DNA of 64,000 nucleotides, taken from Impatiens glandulifera. Lineage: Eukaryota; Streptophyta; Magnoliopsida; Ericales; Balsaminaceae. Both the position numbers and the translations under genes were made by a program. A model generated the notes under the pieces. That model had not been told where the DNA came from. It ran no database searches and saw nothing but the letters and a program-made list of their open reading frames with translations. The stretch covers positions 8,796,340 through 8,860,339 of the forward strand of contig NC_061863.1 in assembly GCF_907164915.1 (NCBI RefSeq), given 5' to 3'. Below, in pieces: positions 46,412-56,689 of this stretch (position 1 is its first letter; each line of letters starts with the position of its first letter).

Positions 46412-46423
46412 TGGTATCAGAGT
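46412..46423 (+). other. Primer binding site of the young copia
   Basis: TGGTATCAGAGT directly abuts the LTR; complementary to initiator tRNA-Met apart from the last base. A run of about 22 T follows at about 46450-46471, before the ORF. Confidence 0.85.
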
Positions 46424-46510
46424 AAAGATCCTCTCAAGATCATCAATCGAATTTTTTTTTTTTTTTTTTTTCTCTTCCTCCCACCTTGCTGCCTCACGCA
46501 CAAACTTCTA

Positions 46511-49500
46511 ATGTCTGTCCCACCTACTAATTCAGACTCCTCCTCCAATCAAAGTCAGACGCCCACCACCATGTCTGTTTCTCAATACCACTCTGCTTTC
46601 TCTGTTAACAATCTCCGCTCCATAATTCCTATCACCCTAGAGATGGGTAGCGAGGAATATCTCTCTTGGGCAGACCTTCTCGAAAACCACTGCTTGATTC
46701 ACAATGTTTACGAACATCTCAAACCAAAAACTCCCAACGCCTCCGAAACACCTTCAACATCTTCCGAGACCGACTCTCTTCTGTGGAAACGCCTTGACGC
46801 CCTTGTCAAGCAATGGATATTTGGAACAATATCCAAGGATCTACTAAACACGATCCAAAAACCTGGTATGACGGCTGCTCAGGCTTGGGAACGTTTAGCG
46901 AATATATTTCAAGATAACACAGGTTCTCGCGCTATGTATCTTGAAAATAGGTTTTCTCAAATTCGTCTCAATGATTTCCCAAACATGAGTGCTTATTGCA
47001 CTGAATTGAAGATGATTGCGGATCAACTTGCTAATGTTGATTGCCCCGTTTCTGAAAATCGACTGGTGTTGCGTCTACTTGGGGGTTTGAATGAAAACTA
47101 CGAAACAATCGCCACCATAATAGGTCAAAAGAAGCCTCTCCCATCTTTCTACGATGCTAGATCTGATTTGCTCCTTGTTGAAACAAGGAAGGATGAATTC
47201 GTCCACACAAACACCTCTTTTATTGCCTCGGACGATCGTAGCCAAGGCCGCGGAAACAACTCTAGCCAATCAGCCCGTGCTACCGGCCAGCAGCAGCAGC
47301 AGGGCACCTCTAGCGCGCAGGAACAGGCCGGCCAGGGCCGAGGACGCAGCCAGCGCGGCAGAGGACGCGGTCGCAACACCAGCCGCACATACCACCAGCA
47401 GCAGCAATTCTGGGCACCTCCTGGCCAACAGCAATGGGCACAGTGGGCGCCTGCGGGCTGGACAGCACCCCCTTGTCCCTACCCGACACAACAGATCTGG
47501 CCGCAGCAGCAAAGCGCCCCCTGGCACGCATCTGGTCAACAGCAACAAGGCGCCTCCTGGCGCGGTTCTGGCTATCAGCAGCAACACACTCGGACAGCAG
47601 GAGCAGGCGTACTCGGTTCTCGGCCACAGCAGGCCTACATGGCTGAGACGAGCCAGCAGCAGCCCCAAAGTTACGTTGCAACCGATATCAATCAGGCGAT
47701 GCACACTTTATCCCTTACTCCGCCTGACGATACTTGGTACATGGATTCGGGAGCAACTTCACACATGACACCCAACTCAGGTAGTCTCTCGCCTTATTCT
47801 AATTTAAATTGTGTTAAAAATATCATTGTTGGGAGTGGACAGGAAATCCCGATTCGCGGTATTGGTAAAACTAACTTAAAACCACCCTTACCACCCTTAC
47901 TTCTGAACAATGTTCTACATGCTCCCAAACTCATTAAAAATCTTATATCTATTCGTCGGTTTACTCGTGATAACAACGTCTCTGTAGAATTTGACTCACT
48001 TGGTTTTTCTGTAAAGGATTTCCAGACGGGGAAGGTTATCATGAGGAACAATAGCTCGGGGGATCTCTACCCACTCTCTCTGTCGAGCCAAAGCCAAAAA
48101 CCCCCAACTAATTCTTCGTTTACTGCAATTTCGTCAAATTTATGGCATAATAGATTAGGACACCCCGGTGTCGATATTTTGCATTCTCTCAATAAATCAA
48201 ATTCTATTTCTTGTAAGCCCGTTTTAGGGTCTAAACTCTGTGAGTCTTGCATCTTTGGTAAACAAGTTAAGTTACCATTTACCAATTCTGTCTCTTATAC
48301 TACTTCCCCATTCGATATTATTCATAGTGATTTGTGGACGTCGCCTGTGCTAAGTACAAATGGACATAAATACTATATTCTGTTTCTTGATGATTACACA
48401 AATTTCCTTTGGACTTTTCCAATTGGAAACAAATCCCAAGTATTCTCCGTCTTCTCTACACTTCAAAATCAAATTCAAACACAATTTCAAAAGCCCATTA
48501 AAACAATCCAATGTGACAACGGAACTGAATATAACAACAGTCAATTTCGTACATTTTGTGACAAAAATGGTCTACAATTTCGCCTCTCTTGCCCCTATAC
48601 TTCTCCTCAAAATGGTAAAGCAGAAAGAAAAATACGCACCATAAATAACATGATTCGAACATTGCTTACTCATGCTTCTCTCCCGTTAAATTTTTGGCAT
48701 CACGCCCTCGAAATGACCACTTATCTCCTAAATATTCTTCCAAATAAACAAATTCGAAATTTCTCACCCACTCAACTTCTATATAACCGAACTCCTTCTT
48801 ACTCTCACCTAAAAATTTTCGGTTGTCTTTGCTATCCTCTTCTTCCTCCAACCACTATTCACAAACTTCATAAACGCTCTACCCCTTGTGTCTTTTTAGG
48901 ATACCCCTCTAATCATCGCGGCTACAAATGCTACGACCCAGCCTCAAAAAGATTTATCATCTCTCGTCACGTCATTTTTGACGAAACAAAATTTCCCTTT
49001 TCTCTTGTCCAAAACCCAAACTCAACTCACCCATCTCAATCCGAACCAATAACCATCCCAATACACATCCAAACCCCGCCCATCACCGAGTCCATTTCCC
49101 CACCAAACAACACTCCATTACCGAGCCCATTATCAACTCAACACACTCCACCAAACCCACCATCACCCATCACCACTTCACCAGGCCCAAACCCAAACAC
49201 GACCAGCCCGTCCACAAGACCAAACCGTCCAAATCATTCACCAACCATCATCAATCCAACACGGACAATACGAACCCGCGCAATGGATGGGATTGTCTGT
49301 CCAAAACGCATTTTCAATCTAAACACACTCACATCTCCATCGCCTATTCCCAAAAACCCAAAGTTAGCTTTATCAGACCCGAATTGGAAAGCCGCCATGG
49401 ACGATGAGTTTAACGCTTTAATTAGTAATAAGACTTGGGACTTGGTTCCGCGTCCTCAGGGTGTTGATATTATACGATGCATGTGGATTTTTAAGCATAA

Positions 49501-50896
49501 AACTAACTCTGACGGCTCTTTTGAGAGGCATAAAGCCCGTCTTGTTGGTGATGGCAGGTCTCAGCAGATTGGAATCAATTGTGAAGAAACCTTTAGTCCT
49601 GTTGTCAAACCAGCCACCATACGAACTGTTCTGAGCATTGCTTTATCGAAGTCTTGGTCCATTCACCAAATGGACGTCAAGAATGCATTTTTACATGGTA
49701 ATCTCAACGAAACAGTTTACATGCATCAGCCTTTCGGTTTTAGAGACAAAATCTTTCCCGACCATGTTTGTTTATTGCGCAAATCTTTATACGGCTTAAA
49801 ACAAGCTCCTCGTGCTTGGTATCAAAGGTTTGCAGATTTTGTCTCTACAATCGGTTTTACACACAGCACGACTGATCATTCGCTTTTTATCTATCAACAT
49901 GGGTCCGAAATTGCCTATCTACTCTTGTATGTTGATGACATTATCATTACGGCTTCGTCTGATCAGTTACGTCAGACTCTCATGAAAAGCTTAGGCGCAG
50001 AATTTGCTATGAAGGATTTAGGTAAATTAAGCTATTTCTTGGGAGTTGCTGTATCGTATACTAAGGATGGACTTTGTCTTAGTCAGAAGAAATATGCTGA
50101 AGAAATTATTGATCGTGCTGGAATGTCTACTTGCAAATCAACACAAACGCCGGTCGATACAAATGGCAAACTTGGAAAATCAACTAGTCCACCAGTCTCT
50201 GACCCCACTCATTACAGAAGTTTAGCCGGAGCACTACAGTATCTTACTTTCACACGTCCTGATATTTCATATGCAGTCCAGCAAATTTGCCTCCACATGC
50301 ATGATCCGAAAGAGGCTCACTTGGCTGCCTTACACAGAATCATTCGATACTTACAGGGTACAAAGCACTATGGCCTTCATCTTTACAAATCCTCACTGTC
50401 TACACTCGTTTCATATACTGATGCAGACTGGGGAGGATGTCCAGATACCCGTCGCTCTACATCTGGCTATTGCGTCTTCCTAGGCGATAATCTTCTGTCT
50501 TGGTCGTCAAAACGGCAATCCACACTTTCTCGTTCTAGTGCTGAAGCTGAATATAGAGGAGTTGCCAATGTTGTCTCCGAATCCTGTTGGCTTCGCAATT
50601 TATTGTTAGAACTTCGTATCTCATTGGACAAAGCCACACTGGTCTACTGCGACAACATAAGTGCGATTTATCTCTCCCAAAATCCGGTCCAACATCAACG
50701 TACCAAACACATCGAAATGGACATACACTTTGTAAGGGAAAAAGTAGATAGAGGTAAAGTTCGCATTCTTCATATGCCTTCTCGTTTTCAAATCGCTGAC
50801 ATATTCACCAAAGGACTTCCGCGCATACTATTTGAAGATTTCAGAGACAGTCTCAGCGTCCGAGAATCTCCCGTTTCGACTGCGGGGGTGTATTAG
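46511..50896 (+). CDS. Intact copia gag-pol polyprotein (1461 aa)
   Basis: Order: capsid (EMGSEEYLSWADLLENHC, about residues 44-61); a nucleocapsid region (about 235-385) with no CCHC knuckle but RGRGRSQRGRGRGR and Gln-rich stretches; protease WYMDSGATSHMT (about 411); GAG-pre-integrase LWHNRLGHPGVDIL; zinc-finger CESCIFGKQ; integrase core HSDLWTSP, QCDNGTEYNN and NGKAERKIR; RT with QMDVKNAFLHG and YVDD (LLLYVDDIIIT); RNase H with SYTDADWGGC, SSAEAEYRG and YCDNISAIYLS; terminal FTKGLP. All expected catalytic residues are present and there is no stop. The protein should self-process into particle, protease, integrase and RT. Stop TAG lies in the 3' LTR. The ATG is the first after the T-run. 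Confidence 0.95.
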   Translation: MSVPPTNSDSSSNQSQTPTTMSVSQYHSAFSVNNLRSIIPITLEMGSEEYLSWADLLENHCLIHNVYEHLKPKTPNASETPSTSSETDSLLWKRLDALVKQWIFGTISKDLLNTIQKPGMTAAQAWERLANIFQDNTGSRAMYLENRFSQIRLNDFPNMSAYCTELKMIADQLANVDCPVSENRLVLRLLGGLNENYETIATIIGQKKPLPSFYDARSDLLLVETRKDEFVHTNTSFIASDDRSQGRGNNSSQSARATGQQQQQGTSSAQEQAGQGRGRSQRGRGRGRNTSRTYHQQQQFWAPPGQQQWAQWAPAGWTAPPCPYPTQQIWPQQQSAPWHASGQQQQGASWRGSGYQQQHTRTAGAGVLGSRPQQAYMAETSQQQPQSYVATDINQAMHTLSLTPPDDTWYMDSGATSHMTPNSGSLSPYSNLNCVKNIIVGSGQEIPIRGIGKTNLKPPLPPLLLNNVLHAPKLIKNLISIRRFTRDNNVSVEFDSLGFSVKDFQTGKVIMRNNSSGDLYPLSLSSQSQKPPTNSSFTAISSNLWHNRLGHPGVDILHSLNKSNSISCKPVLGSKLCESCIFGKQVKLPFTNSVSYTTSPFDIIHSDLWTSPVLSTNGHKYYILFLDDYTNFLWTFPIGNKSQVFSVFSTLQNQIQTQFQKPIKTIQCDNGTEYNNSQFRTFCDKNGLQFRLSCPYTSPQNGKAERKIRTINNMIRTLLTHASLPLNFWHHALEMTTYLLNILPNKQIRNFSPTQLLYNRTPSYSHLKIFGCLCYPLLPPTTIHKLHKRSTPCVFLGYPSNHRGYKCYDPASKRFIISRHVIFDETKFPFSLVQNPNSTHPSQSEPITIPIHIQTPPITESISPPNNTPLPSPLSTQHTPPNPPSPITTSPGPNPNTTSPSTRPNRPNHSPTIINPTRTIRTRAMDGIVCPKRIFNLNTLTSPSPIPKNPKLALSDPNWKAAMDDEFNALISNKTWDLVPRPQGVDIIRCMWIFKHKTNSDGSFERHKARLVGDGRSQQIGINCEETFSPVVKPATIRTVLSIALSKSWSIHQMDVKNAFLHGNLNETVYMHQPFGFRDKIFPDHVCLLRKSLYGLKQAPRAWYQRFADFVSTIGFTHSTTDHSLFIYQHGSEIAYLLLYVDDIIITASSDQLRQTLMKSLGAEFAMKDLGKLSYFLGVAVSYTKDGLCLSQKKYAEEIIDRAGMSTCKSTQTPVDTNGKLGKSTSPPVSDPTHYRSLAGALQYLTFTRPDISYAVQQICLHMHDPKEAHLAALHRIIRYLQGTKHYGLHLYKSSLSTLVSYTDADWGGCPDTRRSTSGYCVFLGDNLLSWSSKRQSTLSRSSAEAEYRGVANVVSESCWLRNLLLELRISLDKATLVYCDNISAIYLSQNPVQHQRTKHIEMDIHFVREKVDRGKVRILHMPSRFQIADIFTKGLPRILFEDFRDSLSVRESPVSTAGVY

Positions 50897-51053
50897 TATA
50901 TTGTATATATCTTGTTACCTTGTTTAGATTCCTCGATTAGTGGGTTACCTTGTTTAGATTCCTAGATTAGTGGTTTACCTTATTAAGAGTCTTTTGACTA
51001 GTATATATTGTAACATTGTTTATCAATAATAACCATGGGATTAATCTCTATCA
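50891..51053 (+). repeat. 3' LTR, 163 bp
   Basis: Identical to the 5' LTR by reading. Its first six bases, TATTAG, supply the last Tyr codon and the TAG stop of the pol ORF. Confidence 0.93.
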
Positions 51054-51058
51054 ACTAC

Positions 51059-52909
51059 AGTGCTCATGGCTTCAGCCCATAAATTCTTAGCCAACCTGGC
51101 ATGGGAGAGCATACTCCTCATCCGTTCTAACATTGTTATATTCATCCTCTCTGCCACACCATTTTGTTGTGGAGTCTTAGGCACAGTCTGTTCATGTCGA
51201 ATACCCTGCTCTTTGCAATAATCATCAAATGAGCCTATGTACTCTCCCCCGTTATCTGACCGCACCCTCATTACTTTTATTCCTGTCTCTCTTTCAACTA
51301 GCTTGTGAAAGACCTCAAACCTTGCTACAACCTCATCCTTGGACTTTATAGCATAGGCCCAAACCTTCCTAGATGCATCGTCTATGAAGGTTACAAAATA
51401 GGAAGCACCACCTATGGATTTAATCTTCATAGGACCACAAACATTTGTATGGATCAGTTCAAGGACATTCTTTTTCAGTTCCACTTTTGACTTACTGAAG
51501 GAGACTCTGTTCTGCTTACCCTTCAAGCAATGCTCACAATTTTCAAGATGAGCATTCTTGAGATTCAACAGCTCATTCCTCTTGATCAAAACATTCATCC
51601 CCTTTTCACTAATGTGACCTAGTCTCTTGTGCCACAACTCATAAGATGACTCCATCACAACAGAATATGCTGCATCATAGACAATTTTCAAATTGGTCTT
51701 GTATAAGGAACTACATTTCTTTCCTCGTGCAACAACCAATGAACCCTTGCTTAGCTTCCATGCTCCACCACTGAAAACATTATGGTAGCCTCCATCATCG
51801 AGCTTACCTGCTGAAATCAAATTCATTCTCAAATCAGGAACATGTCTTACATCTCTCAATGTCATGAAGCAGCCCATGTTTGTCTCGATTCTAACATCAC
51901 CAAAACCAACTATCTTGGACACACCACTGTTACCCATGCGAACCTCACCATAATCACCAACTTTGTAGGACTGGAAGTAACCTTTGTGTGGAGTAATATG
52001 GAATGAGGCACCTGTGTCAACAATCCATGTTGTTTCATTTGAAGATGTGCTAAGACAGGAGTCTTGACAATTAGAAGCATATGTTAGTTCACCATCTGAA
52101 GCATAAGTAGATGTATCTGCAGTCTGTTCTTTCTTTTCTCTGGGCTTCACTGTACACTTCGCTTTATCATTTTTAAATTTCCAGCACTCGTTTTTCCAGT
52201 GACCCATTTTGTCACAGTAATGGCAAGCACCATCCTTCTTTGGAGCTCTAGACTTGCTTCTAGACTTTCCCCTGTTCGAACCATTTCTATTATCCTTTGA
52301 TCTTCCTCTATCAGCCACCAACATATCAGACTTAGAGGGTTTATCCACCTTTCGATTCTCCTCATCAAGTAAGGAACTGGTGACAAATTCCATGTTGACT
52401 TTACCATTTGGTGTTGAGTTGCTGAGAGTGATAATAAGTGTCTCCCAACTTGCAGGCAAAGATCCAAGGACTAAAAGTGCTTGCACCTCATCATCAAAGT
52501 TTATCTTCATACTACTCAGCTGATTCAAAATATTTTGAAATTCATTCAAGTCCTCAGAAATTGATTTATTATCAATATACTTCAGATTCACCAGCTTTCG
52601 TACCAGTGCTGCTTTATTCCCTGCTGACCTCCCAGCATAGAGAGCTTCAAGTTTGCTCCACACACCATACGCCGTAGTCTCGTTCTCAACATGGTGCACA
52701 ACATTTACACCAACCCATGAACAAATAAAGTTGCAGGCCTTTCTATCTGTTTTTTTCCAATCAACCTCTTTTGTAGTCTCAGGTCTAACACCCTCATTTT
52801 CAATTGCTTCATTCAAATCATCTGAAACTAACAGATCACTAATCATCAGTTTCCATTGCCTGTAGTTTGTACCATTCAGACTCACCATATCAGGTCTAGA
52901 TTTCCCCAT
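51059..52909 (-). pseudogene. gag, protease and N-terminal integrase of the Tork-like element
   Basis: It starts at ATG 52909 (MGKSRPDMVSLNGTNYRQWK). A UBN2-type capsid region is followed by the CCHC knuckle CHYCDKMGHWKNEC, protease active site WIVDTGASFHIT, the GAG-pre-integrase motif LWHKRLGHISEKGM and zinc-finger CEHCLKGKQ. In the integrase core the first acidic position reads HTNVCGP where HTDVCGP is usual, so Asp is replaced by Asn; the second (SDNGGEY) and the Glu (NGVAER) are kept. The frame is cut at WAEAMSTV by the nested insertion at 51053/51059. Confidence 0.9.
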
Positions 52910-53046
52910 GATTACTGCCTTAACAAATGACAAAAACCCCAACAAAGAAACCAGTTGATCTCCTCTTTGAATTTCGTCAAATAACCAGCAGAACACTCTG
53001 CTCCAATGTTAAAACAGATAACCAATCAATACTGCTCTGATACCAC

Positions 53047-53549
53047 TGTTGGTTTTTGCAACAGCAAAACTATGGATCTTCTTAGAAATCAAACCTGTAA
53101 CAAATCAGTTTCAAATCGTCTATGACGAACAACAGATTTACCAAGAACTGAAATAGCACAAAGCAATAAACGACAACACAATATACGTGGTTCGGTCAAA
53201 ATCGACCTACGTCCACGGGAGTGATAAGTTTCACTAAATCAAACAAATGTCAATAGTAGAAACTTACATGCTCTGCTCTCAAATGAAAGAAGTGATTACA
53301 CTAGGAATGATTGAACTACTCCACAATCAAAAGCTCCCCCAATCTCTCTCTCTGGATCAGCCAAAGAACAAGAAGAAGAATAAAACCAGAAAACCCTAGA
53401 TCTATAATTCACTCTCTCTCAACCTTGCTCTGTTTTGAGAAAAATACCCAAAAAAAAGTATTTATACTCTAACCCGTTTTCATAAAAGAAAATCCTGACC
53501 CGCTTACCCGGAATTTAAAACCCGCCCGCAATGGGAAGAAACACCAACA
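53047..53549 (-). repeat. 5' LTR of the Tork-like element
   Basis: 503 bp, the same length as its partner, directly following the inverted primer binding site. Confidence 0.92.
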
Positions 53550-53554
53550 ATAAG

Positions 53555-54191
53555 TTCATTTTTTTGGTTATGTGGACTACTTGTTATATATATATATATA
53601 TTTATATTTTTTATTGTAGGAAAACTAATGGAACGATCATTATTTATAACCTCAATTTCAATTTTAAGTTGTTTTATTTTATTGTATTGATTATCAAAAT
53701 ATAAAACATACTAAGAAGCCATGATTATAGCTAATTTTTTTTTCTCATCACAACCATTTATTTATAGATCTAGAAACATAATTAAGATTACAATAAGTGA
53801 GATAAAAAATAAGCAACCTAACAACAAACACAAAGAAACAACATGATGAACACCAAGTGATCAACACAATTAAACAAATTAAAGAAAAAACAACCGTATT
53901 CCATACTTGTTGCGATGGTGAAATCTTCGATATGGTGATAATTGCCTCTAAACGTGAGTGAGAAAAGTTATCTTAATCAGTGTAAAAGGGGCAACAGCAA
54001 CGAGAACTAACGACGCTTTTATTTGCGATCTGACCTAAGAAAATGTAATTTGGATAAGTATTTATCAAGGCTTTGGAAGCAATAGTAAACACTAAGTAAC
54101 GGCTAACAACCGTCTTTACTATCTTTAGCGACGGTAAAAACAATACTCATTACACTTCAACTAATACATTGGAAAAAAAAGGTTTTAGAAC
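53555..54191. other. Intergenic DNA between the copia nest and the DUF247 gene
   Basis: AT-rich, with an (AT)n stretch near 53586. CTTTAGCGACGGTAAAAAC near 54130 resembles wording near 42338 and may be a remnant of a DNA-transposon end. Part of it is the likely 3' UTR of the DUF247 gene. Confidence 0.4.
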
Positions 54192-55472
54192 TTACAATGA
54201 GAGGATGGAGCATATGGTTTGAGCGATAGTTAGGAGTAGCAAGATGATTGCTCCAATAACCGAAATGACAGTCCATGGGTTGCTAAAATAGTCGCGCATA
54301 AGGATGATCTTCCACTTGGATATTTTTGCCTTCCATTGGTGCCAAATGCTTTTGCTATACGTGTTCAAAGCATTGCAAAGCTCATGGAAATAAAAATCAT
54401 CACTCCTATACTTTTCTAGTTTGACGGTGTAAAAACTGTTAAATAGTTCAAGGACTTTTTCATTACGTCCGAAATGGTTGACAATGATTCCTTCTTCGAC
54501 AAGAAGATCGACATCCTTAACCGTGTCTAAAAGGCTATGCAAGAGCATCACATAACTGCATATGTACTCATTTCTCTTGCTGCATTTCTCATAAGCAATT
54601 ATGTTTCTTAATAAAGTTTCGGTATGATTGTTTATAATAAATGGAGGCATCAATAGTTCTCCATTGGAGAATTTTATGTCTTTTATGAAATGATGACCCT
54701 TAACCCCTTTGAATTTGACTCCTGCTTCTAGTAGTTGAGTTGCGCAACAAATTTGTATATAATCCCCATGACATTGTATTTTTTTATCTATTCCTGTGAT
54801 CATTCTTCTGAGGAGTTCAACAAAACTAAGACATCCAAAGTCAGTTGAAAATGAATTAGATGAGGCCATTATGGGAGCAAAACCAAAGTTGAAGTTGTCC
54901 AAAAGGAGTTTGTAAATTGTAATAGGTTCCGAAAGGAAACTGAGCAAATATTCAATAAATCTAAGAGGGAGTTGATTCTCCAACAACAGCATATCGTGCT
55001 TTAAGTCTTCTTCTATCCCATTTGTTAGGTTCATAACGACCAGTAGGCTTTTGTTCATCCCTATGGATCGAATATCGCTTCTTATCAAGAGAACTTCAAC
55101 TACGACAGCCCCATCGAGAAGCATCATTTTAACAAACTCATCGTTGCTGATATTTCTCCCGTCTTCAGGCAATTTGCAGTTTATCCACTTCATTGCGAAA
55201 GTGGTGAGAGCTTCTAAAGAGAAATCACATCCCATCCTTTTAATATAGCTATCCAAGAATCTCAATTTATATGATTCCATGTGTTGTAGATGCGGTTTCC
55301 CATGATGCAACTGCCCTATGGAGACCAAACGCGGGGAAAAAGATTCTTCGTATCCTCTCTTATGGTCATCAGGAACTCGATAGAAGTGGAGATATTGAAA
55401 ATATTCCAAATCCAAATTGGGTAACATTTTTATCTCCTCTTCAATCGTGTTTGCCACTGTTTTGGGACTCAT
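54192..55472 (-). CDS. DUF247 (UPF0481) family protein, single exon
   Basis: A complete 426-aa ORF starts at ATG 55472. Family landmarks appear in order: YFQYLHFYRVP, FSPRLVSIGQLHHG (residues about 44-57), a YKLRFLDSYIKR helix, DGAVVVEVLL, HDMLLLENQLPLRFIEYLL (the conserved NQ[IL]P motif, about 160), ELLEAG-type TQLLEAGVKF, LRNIIAYEKC and the C-terminal DYFSNPWTVISVIGAIILLLLTIAQT, with a single membrane segment at the extreme C-terminus. Length is normal for the family. DUF247 proteins are plant-specific, mostly membrane-anchored at the C-terminus and of unknown biochemistry; in grasses some are self-incompatibility determinants. No frameshift or stop. Neighbours are all transposons. No role can be assigned from sequence. 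Confidence 0.93.
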   Translation of the reverse strand: MSPKTVANTIEEEIKMLPNLDLEYFQYLHFYRVPDDHKRGYEESFSPRLVSIGQLHHGKPHLQHMESYKLRFLDSYIKRMGCDFSLEALTTFAMKWINCKLPEDGRNISNDEFVKMMLLDGAVVVEVLLIRSDIRSIGMNKSLLVVMNLTNGIEEDLKHDMLLLENQLPLRFIEYLLSFLSEPITIYKLLLDNFNFGFAPIMASSNSFSTDFGCLSFVELLRRMITGIDKKIQCHGDYIQICCATQLLEAGVKFKGVKGHHFIKDIKFSNGELLMPPFIINNHTETLLRNIIAYEKCSKRNEYICSYVMLLHSLLDTVKDVDLLVEEGIIVNHFGRNEKVLELFNSFYTVKLEKYRSDDFYFHELCNALNTYSKSIWHQWKAKISKWKIILMRDYFSNPWTVISVIGAIILLLLTIAQTICSILSL

Positions 55473-56689
55473 TAAGGATCAAGCTTTCTTGAGATTCTTA
55501 CCTATTTACATGGTCAATATGAGTGTATATTTATATAACATTTGTGTTTAATTAGAGTAATACATTTAAATTGAGATACCAATATAACATGTCTTGATTG
55601 TTTAAATTATTTATTTATCGAAATTTGTGTATTAATAGAATTCTTATCCTAATTATCTTTATCAATACAAAACTTTCTTTTATATGACCTTTTATTATTT
55701 GTGATTTTCAAGATTATTTAGCAAACGGATTGTGATTTTATTATTATGGTTGTGCCTCAAAATCCATTAAGGTTGTCTTAGTACCCCATGATTGAGACAA
55801 TCTTAATTGTAGTTTGGAGACCTTGCTATATATGGTCTAGGCCAGGAGTATTTTATGATTTTTCTATTTTATTTTATTTGTATTGTTTTTGCATTCGAAA
55901 TGAGATTTAAGGACTTGAGATTAGGCAGGTAGGTTGAAGTCGAGGTTATTTGATGGGTTTTATTTTCCATCCAACCTAGTGTATTGAGATCGTGATTTTA
56001 TAGATGTTTTAATTAATGAAAATGAAAGTAGTATGAAAATCTATAGTAACAAAACAAACATGGTTATCAACTAGTAATTAAACCTAGCTAACATGCTTCA
56101 AAAGATATAGCACAAAAGATTAGTAGTCGTAATAGTACCGTATTTAGCTTCTAAGAATTTTGTAACGTGGACTATACAAACGAACGAATCAACAGTGTTT
56201 CAAATGAAATGTTGCTGAAGGAAGACTGATCTTATTATAACTTCGAATGAAATAATGATATATATACTTAAATAGAGTTACATAGAATATTCTATAGGAA
56301 AGGAATGAAGCAAACTTTGGAGATAGGGTTGATTTAAAGTATTCAATTATATATGTTATATCATACTTGGAATAAAATCGGAACCATGTATGGCTTTAGA
56401 ATATAAAGACACAAATAAAGTTTAAATAGAATAATTTGTAGTAAAGGAATGAAGCAACCCTGGAGCATGTTAAAATGTTTTTATTAAGGTTCATATATAT
56501 TAAAAATGACGGAAGAGAAAATCGTTTGAGCACAACGACAAAAACATGACCGGAAGAGAAAATAAATAAAATTAAAAAGTAAAAAATAAAAATAAAAATT
56601 TGACGATTTCTCTCCAATCAGATAGTTTACCAAAAAATAATTAGGATGGTAACTTAAGTATGTAGGTCAGCCATATTAGCCATATCAAT
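55473..56689. other. Upstream region of DUF247 and intergenic DNA
   Basis: A plausible promoter region with TATATTTATATAA near 55528-55540 (minus-strand TATA-like). No other gene; a short minus ORF at 56396 shows no motif. Confidence 0.4.

Larger units (their letters stand above)
46249..51053 (+). mobile_element. Young, structurally intact Ty1/copia retrotransposon nested in the Tork-like element
   Basis: ACTAC at 46244-46248 and 51054-51058 flanks the element. LTRs of 163 bp at 46249-46411 and 50891-51053 are identical in my reading. They begin TATTAG and end CTATCA, so the termini are TA...CA, not TG...CA. The primer binding site TGGTATCAGAG starts at 46412 and a short purine tract (GCGGGGGTG) precedes the 3' LTR. 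A single unbroken gag-pol ORF fills the interior. The short LTRs and 4.8-kb size would fit an Ale/Retrofit-like lineage, which is a guess. Confidence 0.96.
43517..53549 (-). mobile_element. Tork/TNT1-like Ty1/copia retrotransposon, inactive, hosting a nested copia
   Basis: ATAAG at 43512-43516 and 53550-53554 flanks the element. LTRs of 503 bp lie at 43517-44019 (3' LTR) and 53047-53549 (5' LTR) with TG...CA ends on both strands. The polypurine tract (GGAAGGGGGAGAAT on minus, 44020-44033) and primer binding site (GTGGTATCAGAGC on minus, 53034-53046) are intact. Counting by eye, the LTRs differ at about 20 of 503 positions. Coding sequence on minus is interrupted by the 46249-51053 insertion, by two nonsense codons and by a frameshift. 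Confidence 0.95.

Noticed and set aside
47075..47704. Several overlapping ORFs on both strands in the GC-rich gag segment
   Set aside because: Shadows of the Gln/RG-rich part of the intact gag-pol frame.
42338..54150. Shared AGCGACGG wording near 42338 and 54135 as ends of one DNA transposon
   Set aside because: Common CACTA/hAT-type phrase in plants; no matching ends or duplication, and the interval is fully explained by the copia nest.
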